From contig CAKTSW010000042.1 in assembly GCA_934613165.1 (NCBI GenBank), positions 1-8,482 of the forward strand: a DNA stretch of 8,482 nt, read 5' to 3'. Both the position numbers and the translations under genes were made by a program. This document shows, one piece after another, positions 1 to 6,263 of this stretch. Source of the stretch: an uncultured Ellagibacter sp. (GTDB lineage Bacteria; Actinomycetota; Coriobacteriia; Coriobacteriales; Eggerthellaceae). The number at the start of each line of letters is the position of its first letter. Within the stretch, counting starts at the first letter, position 1. The notes beneath the pieces were generated by a model. It was not told where the DNA came from, searched no databases, and worked only from the letters and a program-made list of their open reading frames with translations.

Positions 1-462
1 GACCATGCCGACGACTGGGACATCGTGGGGATGGCGGCCGACCTGGTGAGCGCGGCGAAGGCCCCGCTCGACGAGGTGCGCGCCAAGCTCGAGGCCGAGA
101 TCGCGGAGAACGCCGATTTCCTGGCGAAGTCGGCGATCCGCCAGATCGAGGCGCGCAACAAGCGTCAGATCACGGCGAAGACCCTGCAGTCGCTTCATCA
201 GCTGTTCTGCATCGCCGAGTCGTGGCTGCGCGACGTCGCCGCCGTGTGCGCCGGCGCCCCCGAGCTCGTCATCAACGTCGACGTGCGCGCTCAGATCGAG
301 GCCGCCGCAGCACGTACCGACGAGGCACGCGCCGCGGCCGCGCTCATGCGCGTGCGTGTGAGCGACGAGGCAATCTCCTATAATGTTTCCCCGGAAACGT
401 GCACCGACGCGATGCTGTTCGAAGTAAGAGAGGTTTTATATGGTCCGAGTCGCACCGATTAG
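1..462 (+). CDS. holB: DNA polymerase III delta' subunit (clamp loader), C-terminal fragment
   Basis: Partial gene: the frame is open from base 1, and 153 residues plus a TAG stop are visible. The product would belong to the clamp-loader complex that opens the sliding clamp at primed DNA. The ATPase domain lies outside the window; what remains looks like the helical collar domain. The segment around visible residues 68-94 (ESWLRD at 73-78, then a gap and INVD at 91-94) resembles the delta'/DnaX pattern of a helix ending in W-x-R-D followed by a conserved N-x-D. The extreme C-terminus (MLFEVREVLYG) fits the last collar helix. The following gene is ricT, and holB-ricT is a well-known neighbourhood in Bacillus and relatives, which supports the call. 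The last 23 bases overlap ricT in another frame. A less specific DnaX-like AAA protein is possible, since the Walker motifs are not visible. Confidence 0.75.
   Translation, partial: DHADDWDIVGMAADLVSAAKAPLDEVRAKLEAEIAENADFLAKSAIRQIEARNKRQITAKTLQSLHQLFCIAESWLRDVAAVCAGAPELVINVDVRAQIEAAAARTDEARAAAALMRVRVSDEAISYNVSPETCTDAMLFEVREVLYGPSRTD
379..398 (+). promoter_or_regulatory. Possible internal promoter -10 box with adjoining dyad
   Basis: A perfect TATAAT lies at 379-384. It is followed directly by a perfect inverted repeat, GTTTCC (385-390), a CC centre (391-392) and GGAAAC (393-398). The run is an AT-rich island in otherwise GC-rich codons near the end of holB, 42-61 bases before the ricT start. 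I see no good -35 hexamer at 16-18 bp spacing. The dyad would cover the expected start point, as an operator or a small 5' hairpin would. It may equally be chance within codons. Confidence 0.35.
428..433 (+). promoter_or_regulatory. Ribosome binding site of ricT
   Basis: GAGAGG lies six bases before the ATG at 440. It supports that start even though it sits inside holB, and it suggests that ricT translation is coupled to holB termination at 460-462. Confidence 0.6.
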
Positions 463-1894
463 ACTCGCTTTCAATCCGCGCACGCTGTGGTTCGACCCGC
501 GTGATCTCGATATACGCAAAGACGACGCCGTCGTGGTCCTGACCGCGCGCGGCGTGGAGTTCGGCCGCGCGTCGGGCGACATCTTCGAAATAGGCGACGA
601 CCAGGTGAAGAAGCTCAAGTCGCCGCTCAAGCCCGTGAAGCGCCTCGCGACCGACGAAGACGTCGCGCGCGCCGCCGAGATGGAGCGCAAAGGCGCCGAG
701 GCGCTGCCCGTCTTCAAGGAGATGGTCGCCCAGGCGGGCGTCGACATGCACCCCGTCTCGGTTGAGTACCTGCTCGAAGGCGACAAGGCCGTCTTCTACT
801 TCGAGGCCGAGGACCGCGTCGACTTCCGAGAGCTCGTCCGCAAGCTCGCGTCAAGGTTCCATATCCGCGTCGACATGCGCCAGATCGGCGTGCGCGACGA
901 GGCCCGCATGGTCGGCGGCGTCGGCCATTGCGGCCAGGAGCTGTGCTGCGCCCGCCTGGGCGGGGAGTTCTGCCCCGTTTCCATCCGCATGGCGAAAGAG
1001 CAGGACCTCTCGCTCAACCCGCAGAAGATTTCCGGCGTCTGCGGGCGCCTCATGTGCTGTTTGCGTTACGAGTTCGACGCCTACAAGGACTTCAAGAGCC
1101 GCGCCCCCAAGCAGAACGCGACGGTGAAGACCCCCGACGGCCCGGCGAAGGTGGTAGACCTCGACGTGCCGCGCGAGGTCGTGTCGGTGCGCCTCGAAGG
1201 CGAGAAGCCCGTGCGCGTGCCGCTTGCGAAGTTCGACCCGCCCACCGAGGGCGCGCGCCCGAACACGATCGGCAAAGAGGCATGGGAAGAGGCGACGGCT
1301 CCCGCCGAGCCGGAGTTCTCGAGCACCTCGCTGTTCACGACCGACCAGTTCACGGGCACGGACAAGCTCGCCGAGGCGGGGCGCGTGCGCCGCACGGGCT
1401 CCTCTTCCAAGAAGTCGCGCAAGGAAGCGCCGGAGGAGCGGACAACGGGCGAGGGGCATGCTCGCCGTCGCCGCCGTTCGACCAAGGTGTCGGCCGATTT
1501 CGAGCACGCCTCCAAGCAGGAAGGCAAGAACAAGGGATCCGCGCCCAAGCGCAAGCCCCGCAAGCGTTCGGACCAGAAGGGCCAGGAGACGCGCCCCTCG
1601 CGCGAGGAGTCTTCGGGTCAGAAGAAGAAGCAGCCCCGCCAGCAGGGCGAATCCGGCCAGCAGAGAGAGCAGCGCCCCCGTCCGGGCCAGAAGTCGTCGG
1701 GGCTTCGCAACGGGGGGCAGAAGCAGCAGAAGGGTAACCCCGACGCCAAACGCCGCCAGCGCCCCCAACAGGAGGGCAAGCCGGCGTCCGACGGGCAGCA
1801 GGCGCGCCCCAACGAGCATCGCCGCGCCCGCCGTCGCTCGCACAAAGCGGGCGGCAACGGCGATGGCAACGGCAACGCGCAGAGCGAAGCATAA
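440..1894 (+). CDS. ricT: RicT/YaaT-type PSP1 domain protein with long basic C-terminal tail
   Basis: 484 residues. The first 270 or so match the PSP1/RicT family. The N-terminal block (WFDPRDLDI at 17-25, then TARGVEFG at 35-42) and the signature region are both present. The signature carries seven cysteines (C164, C169, C170, C178, C201, C206, C207) within HCGQELCC, then FCPVSIRMAKEQDLSLNP, then CGRLMCCLRYE. In Bacillus, RicT acts with RicA and RicF as an Fe-S-containing complex that directs mRNA maturation by RNase Y and affects competence, sporulation and biofilm formation. The cysteines suggest cluster binding here too, but whether partners exist cannot be seen. Residues from about 312 to the end are low-complexity and rich in Arg, Lys, Gln, Gly and Ser, far beyond the roughly 275 residues of the Bacillus protein. 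This tail is probably disordered and nucleic-acid binding. Start ATG 440 has a good ribosome site. The gene overlaps holB by 23 bases and ends 18 bases before pncB. Confidence 0.92.
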   Translation: MVRVAPIRLAFNPRTLWFDPRDLDIRKDDAVVVLTARGVEFGRASGDIFEIGDDQVKKLKSPLKPVKRLATDEDVARAAEMERKGAEALPVFKEMVAQAGVDMHPVSVEYLLEGDKAVFYFEAEDRVDFRELVRKLASRFHIRVDMRQIGVRDEARMVGGVGHCGQELCCARLGGEFCPVSIRMAKEQDLSLNPQKISGVCGRLMCCLRYEFDAYKDFKSRAPKQNATVKTPDGPAKVVDLDVPREVVSVRLEGEKPVRVPLAKFDPPTEGARPNTIGKEAWEEATAPAEPEFSSTSLFTTDQFTGTDKLAEAGRVRRTGSSSKKSRKEAPEERTTGEGHARRRRRSTKVSADFEHASKQEGKNKGSAPKRKPRKRSDQKGQETRPSREESSGQKKKQPRQQGESGQQREQRPRPGQKSSGLRNGGQKQQKGNPDAKRRQRPQQEGKPASDGQQARPNEHRRARRRSHKAGGNGDGNGNAQSEA

Positions 1895-1895
1895 G

Positions 1896-1901
1896 AAGGA
1901 G
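1896..1901 (+). promoter_or_regulatory. Ribosome binding site of pncB
   Basis: AAGGAG starts two bases after the ricT stop codon and lies 11 bases before the ATG at 1913. The short gap leaves no space for a separate promoter, so pncB is probably cotranscribed with ricT. Confidence 0.6.
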
Positions 1902-1912
1902 ACGAGGCTTCA

Positions 1913-3370
1913 ATGAGCATCGATTACGCACTGTTGACCGACCTCTACGAGATCACGATGGCGCAGGGGTACCGCGAATCGGGCCACGCCGACACCGAGG
2001 CGTGCTTCCACATGTACTTCCGCGACAACCCGTTTTCGGGCGGCTACGCGATCGCGTGCGGCATGGCGCAGCTCGCCGACATGATCGACACCTTCGAGTT
2101 CTCGGCCGACGACGTCGACTACCTGTCGAAGGTCCCCGCCCCGGGCGGGGGCGCGCTTTTCAGCGGCGACTTCCTCGAATGGCTGCGCGACTTCAAGCTG
2201 ACCGTCGACGTCGACGCGGTGACGGAGGGCCAGGTCGTCTTCCCGAACGAGCCGCTCGTGCGCGTGAAGGGGCCGATCATGCAGTGCCAGCTGCTCGAGG
2301 CAGCGCTTCTGAACTGCGTGAACTTCCAGACGCTCATCGCGACGAAGGCGGCGCGCGTCTGCCTGGCGGCGCAGGGCGCGCCGGTGGCCGAGTTCGGCCT
2401 GCGTCGCGCGCAGGGCGCGGGCGGCGGACTGTGGGCCTCGCGCGCGTCCATCGTGGGCGGCTGCTCCTCGACGTCCAACGTGCTCGCCGGCAAGATGTTC
2501 GACCTTCCCGTTTCGGGCACGCACGCCCATTCGTGGGTCATGGCGTTCCCGAGCGAGCTCGAGGCGTTTCGCGCGTACGCGAAGGCGTTCCCCAAAAACT
2601 GCGTGCTGCTCGTCGACACCTACAACGTCGAGCAGGGCATCGACAACGCGATCACGGTCGGGCTCGAGATGCGCGAGCGCGGCGAGAAGCTCTCCGGCAT
2701 CCGCATCGACTCAGGCGACTTGGCGTGGCTCGCGAAGATGGCGCGCAAGAAGCTCGACGCGGCCGGCCTCACCGATTGCGGCATCGTGCTTTCCAACGAT
2801 CTCGACGAGCACACGATCCAGTCCATCCTGGACGAAGGCGCCCAGGTGAGCGCTTGGGGCGTCGGCACGAAGCTCGCCTGCGCGTTCGACCAGCCAACGC
2901 TCGGCGGCGTGTACAAGCTTTCCGCGACGCGCGAGCCGGGCGGCGAGTGGGTCGACCACCTGAAGATCACCGAGTCCGCGAAGAAGCTCACGTTCCCGGG
3001 CATCCTGGACGTGCGCCGCTACTACCACGAGGACGGGCGCATCGCGGGCGACATGGTGTTCGACGAGAAGCGCGGCGTCGACGAATGCGAGACGATCGTG
3101 GACCCGCTCGACTCCCTTCGTCGCAAGCATCTTGGCGGCAAGCGGTTCGAGACGCTGCTCGCTCCCTTGGCGCGGGGCGGGAAGACGGTGCTCGCGCCCG
3201 AGTTCCGCGACGCGCGCGCCGCGCAGAAGCGCGCGAAGGCCGCGCTCGAAACGCTCGACGAAAGCCAGAAGCGCATGCTCAACCCGCATTCCTATCCGGT
3301 CGGGTTGGAGCGGGGCCTGTTCGAGCACAGAAGCGAGCTTGTCGCGAGGCTTCGCGGCATCGAAGATTAA
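1913..3370 (+). CDS. pncB: Nicotinate phosphoribosyltransferase
   Basis: 485 residues, normal family length. The enzyme joins nicotinate and PRPP, with ATP hydrolysis, to give nicotinate mononucleotide, the entry step of the Preiss-Handler NAD salvage route in the cytoplasm. Family motifs seen in order: the N-terminal LLTDLYEITMAQGY (7-20), the G-F-S-G-G-like FSGGYAIACG (41-50), EFGLRRAQG (160-168) followed by WASRASIVGG (174-183), GTHAHSW (202-208) with the histidine that family members autophosphorylate (probably H206), LLVDTYN (232-238), RIDSGDL (264-270) and WGVGTK (315-320), part of the phosphate-binding core. The C-terminal PLD and NPHSYPVG (457-464) blocks are also typical. No key residue looks missing. 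The gene follows ricT by 18 bases and is followed by a hairpin. The role in NAD salvage is confident from the family; regulation is not visible. Confidence 0.96.
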   Translation: MSIDYALLTDLYEITMAQGYRESGHADTEACFHMYFRDNPFSGGYAIACGMAQLADMIDTFEFSADDVDYLSKVPAPGGGALFSGDFLEWLRDFKLTVDVDAVTEGQVVFPNEPLVRVKGPIMQCQLLEAALLNCVNFQTLIATKAARVCLAAQGAPVAEFGLRRAQGAGGGLWASRASIVGGCSSTSNVLAGKMFDLPVSGTHAHSWVMAFPSELEAFRAYAKAFPKNCVLLVDTYNVEQGIDNAITVGLEMRERGEKLSGIRIDSGDLAWLAKMARKKLDAAGLTDCGIVLSNDLDEHTIQSILDEGAQVSAWGVGTKLACAFDQPTLGGVYKLSATREPGGEWVDHLKITESAKKLTFPGILDVRRYYHEDGRIAGDMVFDEKRGVDECETIVDPLDSLRRKHLGGKRFETLLAPLARGGKTVLAPEFRDARAAQKRAKAALETLDESQKRMLNPHSYPVGLERGLFEHRSELVARLRGIED

Positions 3371-3382
3371 CGGATTTTCTGA

Positions 3383-3408
3383 CGCCGCCCTTACCCGGGC
3401 GGCGCTTT
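3383..3408 (+). terminator. GC-rich hairpin between pncB and degV (weak terminator or attenuator)
   Basis: CGCCGCCC (3383-3390) pairs perfectly with GGGCGGCG (3397-3404) around a six-base loop. It is followed by C and only three T residues (3406-3408), and the next start codon is 14 bases further on. The stem is strong but the U tract is short, so it may give partial termination, protect the 3' end of pncB mRNA, or modulate degV translation. Confidence 0.5.
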
Positions 3409-3411
3409 GAT

Positions 3412-3417
3412 GGGAGA
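3412..3417 (+). promoter_or_regulatory. Ribosome binding site that decides the degV start
   Basis: GGGAGA lies four bases before ATG 3422. The in-frame upstream starts TTG 3407 and ATG 3410 would sit on or before this site and have no ribosome site of their own, because they fall at the foot of the hairpin. ATG 3422 also gives the usual family N-terminus (short lead, then a beta strand and D-S-x-x-D-L-P). Confidence 0.55.
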
Positions 3418-3421
3418 GACA

Positions 3422-4345
3422 ATGCCAGCTTGCAACCTGATCATCGATTCCTGCTGCGATCTGCCACGCGACGTGGTCGAGCGCGAGGGGATCGACGTCA
3501 TCGAGTTCCCCTACATCGCCGGCGACGGCGAGCATGTCGACGATATGTACCGAAGCCGCAGCGCGCGCGACTTTTTCGATTCCATGAGAAACGGCGACGA
3601 GCCTTCCACCGCTCAGATTCCCATCACCGTGTACCAGGAGGTGTTCACGCGCGCGATCGAGTCGGGCGTGCCGACGGTGTGCCTGTCGTTCACGAGCGGG
3701 CTGTCGGGAAGCTTCAACACCGCCGTGCTCATCCGCGACCAGCTTATTGCCGAGCATCCCGGAGCCGAGCTTTACCTCGTGGACACGCTGCAGGCTTCGG
3801 TCGCCGAAGGGTTTCTCGTTTACGAGGCGATTCGCCAGAGGGACAAGGGGCTTTCGGCCGAGGAAATGGTGAAATGGGCGGAAGAGGCCCGCTACTTCAT
3901 CGACGCCGAGTTCATGGTGGAAGACCTCGACGCGCTGCGCCGCGGCGGGCGCATTCCCGCCTCCGTCGCGTTTGCGGGGGCGAAGCTCGACGTGAAGCCG
4001 CTGCTCAACATCACGCTCGACGGGAAGCTTGCGCTCACGGGCGTCGCGCGCGGGCGGAAGAAGGGCATCAAACAGCTTGCCGAGTACTACGCCAAGCATG
4101 TTGCCGACGAAGGCGCTGCCCGCTTCGCCGTCATCGGCAACGCCGATTGCCAAAAGGACGCCGAGCGCCTGAAAGAGGCGCTGTCGAAGGTCGACGAGAA
4201 CATCCTGTTCCTCGAGAGCAGCATCGGGCCCGTCATCGGCAGCCACGTCGGGCCGGGCATGCTCGCCGTGGTGTTCTGGGGTAAGGATCGCCGCGAGGAG
4301 CTTTCGGTCGCCGACCGCATCGCGCGCAAGGTGAAGGGAAATTAA
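3422..4345 (+). CDS. DegV family (FakB-type) fatty-acid-binding protein
   Basis: 307 residues from ATG 3422. DegV proteins bind a fatty acid between two domains; in Firmicutes the FakB members hand it to the kinase FakA, so exogenous fatty acids enter phospholipid synthesis as acyl-phosphate. Motifs visible: DSCCDLP (9-15), PSTAQIP (61-67, family S-T-S-Q-P), SFTSGLSGSFNTA (89-101), VDT (120-122), LDALRRGGRI (169-178), KPLLNI (192-197), and the C-terminal ligand-pocket segment IGPVIGSHVGPG (268-279) with the conserved histidine at 275. All landmarks are intact. Actinobacteria of this kind often carry several DegV paralogs, so the specific ligand cannot be told. No fakA is in view. The gene follows a hairpin after pncB and ends nine bases before the next start, so it is likely cotranscribed with the dehydrogenase-like gene downstream. 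Confidence 0.93.
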   Translation: MPACNLIIDSCCDLPRDVVEREGIDVIEFPYIAGDGEHVDDMYRSRSARDFFDSMRNGDEPSTAQIPITVYQEVFTRAIESGVPTVCLSFTSGLSGSFNTAVLIRDQLIAEHPGAELYLVDTLQASVAEGFLVYEAIRQRDKGLSAEEMVKWAEEARYFIDAEFMVEDLDALRRGGRIPASVAFAGAKLDVKPLLNITLDGKLALTGVARGRKKGIKQLAEYYAKHVADEGAARFAVIGNADCQKDAERLKEALSKVDENILFLESSIGPVIGSHVGPGMLAVVFWGKDRREELSVADRIARKVKGN

Positions 4346-4350
4346 GGGGG
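4344..4350 (+). promoter_or_regulatory. Ribosome binding site of the dehydrogenase-like gene
   Basis: AAGGGGG overlaps the degV TAA stop and lies four bases before ATG 4355, indicating translational coupling to degV and fixing this start. Confidence 0.5.
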
Positions 4351-4354
4351 TTTC

Positions 4355-5305
4355 ATGCGCTATATATTCGCAGGCAACGAGAATTTTCATGACGAGGTGG
4401 CCATGCGCCTGGCCAACGCCGGCTTCGATCGGTGCACCGACGTCGATGCGGCCGAGGTCGTGATCACGTTCTGCACGTCCCAGTCGGCGCTCGAGGATCT
4501 GTACTTCGATGAGGGAGGATTCGTCCAGGCGGCGAACCCCGGCACGCTGCTCGTCGACTTCTCGGCGTCCACGCCCGGGTTCGCCCGCGAGCTCGGCTCG
4601 GTCGCCACGGTGAGCGACCTCGGGTTCGTCGAGGCGCCCCTCGTTGTTTCCGACATGCTCGACGCCCGTCCATTCGACCGTGAGAACCTAAGTGCGTACG
4701 TCGCCGGCGAGGAGGACGCCATCGCCGCTGCCCAGCCGGTGCTCGACGCGATGGTCGAATCGGTCGTTTCGTGCGGGGCTGCGGGAACGGCGCAGCTCGC
4801 GCGTGCGGTCAAGACGCTTCAGGTCGCCGCTTCCGTGGTCTCGGCGCTCGAGGCGAACGCGCTCGTCGCTGCGGCCCATCGCGCGGCGCTTGGCAACGGC
4901 CTTTCCGACGTCGTCGTCTCGGGGCTGACCGAAGAGGCGGAAAGCATGCTCGCCGCCGTTCGCCAGAAGCGCTTCGAGGGAGCCTACACCGCCGAGATGT
5001 TCCTGTCCGAGCTGCAGGCGGCGCTCGCCGCGGCGGACGATGCCGATCTCATCCTGCCGCAGGCCGAGGCGACGATGCATCTGGTCGAGCTGCTCGAAGT
5101 GATCGGCGGGTCGTTCAAGGCCCCCTCTGCGTTGTCGCTCGTGTACGGTGAAGAGGCCGAATGCGCCGAAAACGGGCTTGACTGGGCCCGCGCCGAAGAG
5201 GTGTACGGGCAACACGACCATGCCGACGGCGATGACGACGATTACGGCTACGACGACGAGGACGGCTGCGGCCATGACCATGGGTTCGGGTACTCGGCCA
5301 ACTAG
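4355..5305 (+). CDS. Atypical, shortened 3-hydroxyisobutyrate dehydrogenase-like protein with Asp/His-rich tail
   Basis: 316 residues. Similarity to the beta-hydroxyacid dehydrogenase (COG2084-type) family is visible in VVITFCTSQSALEDL (35-49), then GGF, then NPGTLLVDFSASTPGFAREL (61-80), YVAGEEDAIAAAQPVLDAM (115-133), CGAAGTAQLARAVKTLQ (140-156) and a long helical C-terminal half. Several family essentials are altered. The first strand is followed by AGNENFHDE instead of the G-x-G-x-x-G NAD(P) loop. Only about 27 residues separate it from VVITF, against roughly 55 usually, so the second strand and helix that hold the cofactor ribose are missing. The S-G-G substrate motif is replaced by APLVVSD (94-100). 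Lys153 is kept, but the Asn usually four residues later is Val157. Residues 285-316 are rich in Asp, His and Gly. The reading frame is clean, so I infer a conserved non-canonical or non-enzymatic protein rather than a pseudogene. The 3' end contains the start of the next gene. Confidence 0.7.
   Translation: MRYIFAGNENFHDEVAMRLANAGFDRCTDVDAAEVVITFCTSQSALEDLYFDEGGFVQAANPGTLLVDFSASTPGFARELGSVATVSDLGFVEAPLVVSDMLDARPFDRENLSAYVAGEEDAIAAAQPVLDAMVESVVSCGAAGTAQLARAVKTLQVAASVVSALEANALVAAAHRAALGNGLSDVVVSGLTEEAESMLAAVRQKRFEGAYTAEMFLSELQAALAAADDADLILPQAEATMHLVELLEVIGGSFKAPSALSLVYGEEAECAENGLDWARAEEVYGQHDHADGDDDDYGYDDEDGCGHDHGFGYSAN
5258..5262 (+). promoter_or_regulatory. Probable ribosome binding site of the PflX-like radical SAM gene
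   Basis: GAGGA lies 11 bases before ATG 5274 and 17 before ATG 5280. It is embedded in codons of the Asp/His-rich tail of the preceding gene. The spacing favours 5274; the choice between the two methionines is not certain. Confidence 0.4.
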
Positions 5306-6263
5306 CGCCGCGGAAAGCCTCGCGTCGTGCACCCTGTGCCCCCGCGCGTGCGGTGCGAACCGCGCGGCGGGGGCGCGCGGCATCTGCGGGGCGGATGGCA
5401 CGCTCGTCGTGGCGCGGGCGGCGCTCCATCGGTGGGAAGAGCCTCCCGTAAGCGGTACGCACGGCAGCGGCACGGTGTTCTTCTCCCATTGCCCGCTTCG
5501 GTGCGTTTACTGCCAGAACGAGGTTATCGCCGCAGGCGAGGCGGGAGTTGCGATCACCGTCGACCGTCTGGCCGAAATCTTCGGGGAGCTTCGCGACAAG
5601 GGCGCGCTCAACTTGAACATGGTCACGCCGACGCACTACGCCACACAGATCCGCACCACAATCGACAAGGCGAGGGCGGCGGGCGTCGACCTTCCCGTCG
5701 TGTGGAACACGTCGGGGTACGAAACCGTTTCGGCGATTCGCGCGAACGCCGGCTACGTGAACGTCTACCTCGCCGACTTCAAGTACGCGTCGAGCGAGTT
5801 GGCTGCCCGCTACTCGAAGGCTCCCGACTACCCATCCGTGGCCCTTTCCGCTTTGGGGGAAATGGTCGCCCAGGTGGGAAAGCCGCAGTTCGACGAGTAC
5901 GAAGGCGACGAGCGCATGACGTCGGGCGTCGTCGTCAGGCACCTGATGCTTCCCGGCGCGCTCGAGGACTCGAAGCGGGTCGTGCGCACGGTATGGGAGC
6001 GCTTCGGCACGTCGGTCATGCTTTCGCTTATGAACCAGTACACGCCCGTGATCGCCGACGCCGCGGCATCGGGCAACGCTGCGGCCGTACGCGCGCTTGA
6101 ACGTTGCCCCGAGCTTGCGGCGCGCGTTACCGACGAAGAATACGAGGAACTGCTCGACTTCGCCGATTCCCTTGGGATCGACCAGTACTTCTGGCAGGAA
6201 GGTGGGGCTGCCGAGGAAAGCTTCATCCCTGCGTTCGACCTTGAAGGCGTGCTGCATCCGTAG
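5274..6263 (+). CDS. PflX-like radical SAM protein (COG1313 type, pyruvate formate-lyase activase related)
   Basis: 329 residues from ATG 5274; ATG 5280 is an alternative. The frame stays open upstream to 5148, but that part is antithetical to the coding style and lies over the previous gene, so it is left out. An N-terminal cysteine block CTLCPRACGANR then GICG (C19, C22, C26, C38) precedes LHRWEEPPVSG and GSGTVFF. The radical SAM cluster motif follows as C-P-L-R-C-V-Y-C-Q-N (C73, C77, C80). Further SAM-barrel blocks include MVTPTHYATQI (116-126), WNTSGYE (144-150), YLADFKY (165-171) and RHLMLPG (222-228). All are characteristic of the PflX/COG1313 family. The cluster motif indicates reductive cleavage of S-adenosylmethionine; the four extra cysteines may hold a second metal site. 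The substrate is unknown, although relatives are annotated as glycyl-radical activases. The gene overlaps the preceding one by 32 bases and the convergent gene at its 3' end by 41. Confidence 0.88.
   Translation: MTMGSGTRPTSAAESLASCTLCPRACGANRAAGARGICGADGTLVVARAALHRWEEPPVSGTHGSGTVFFSHCPLRCVYCQNEVIAAGEAGVAITVDRLAEIFGELRDKGALNLNMVTPTHYATQIRTTIDKARAAGVDLPVVWNTSGYETVSAIRANAGYVNVYLADFKYASSELAARYSKAPDYPSVALSALGEMVAQVGKPQFDEYEGDERMTSGVVVRHLMLPGALEDSKRVVRTVWERFGTSVMLSLMNQYTPVIADAAASGNAAAVRALERCPELAARVTDEEYEELLDFADSLGIDQYFWQEGGAAEESFIPAFDLEGVLHP

Noticed and set aside
1318..1345. STSLF peptide in RicT as a clamp-binding motif
   Set aside because: The leading Gln of the consensus is missing and RicT has no known DNA-replication role.
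2134..2160. CCCCGCC / GGCGGGG hairpin followed by TTTT inside pncB
   Set aside because: It encodes an ordinary Pro/Gly loop of the enzyme and the T run is six bases away from the stem; a terminator inside the gene is unlikely.
2002..4284. A 760-codon open frame on the + strand across pncB and degV
   Set aside because: It is Arg/Ala/Gly-rich with no recognisable motif and overlaps two confidently identified genes; long shadow frames are expected at this GC content.
4361..4370. TATATATTC as a possible -10 element at the start of the dehydrogenase-like gene
   Set aside because: It lies inside codons 3-5 of a gene with a good ribosome site upstream, so it could not drive that gene, and no -35 is present.
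2711..4390. A 559-codon open frame on the - strand opposite pncB and degV
   Set aside because: Composition is that of an antisense shadow, with no family motif or ribosome site; the + strand genes explain the region.
5148..5273. N-terminal extension of the radical SAM frame upstream of 5274
   Set aside because: It is a Thr/Met-rich reading of another gene's tail with no family similarity; conserved sequence begins after residue 18 from the chosen start.
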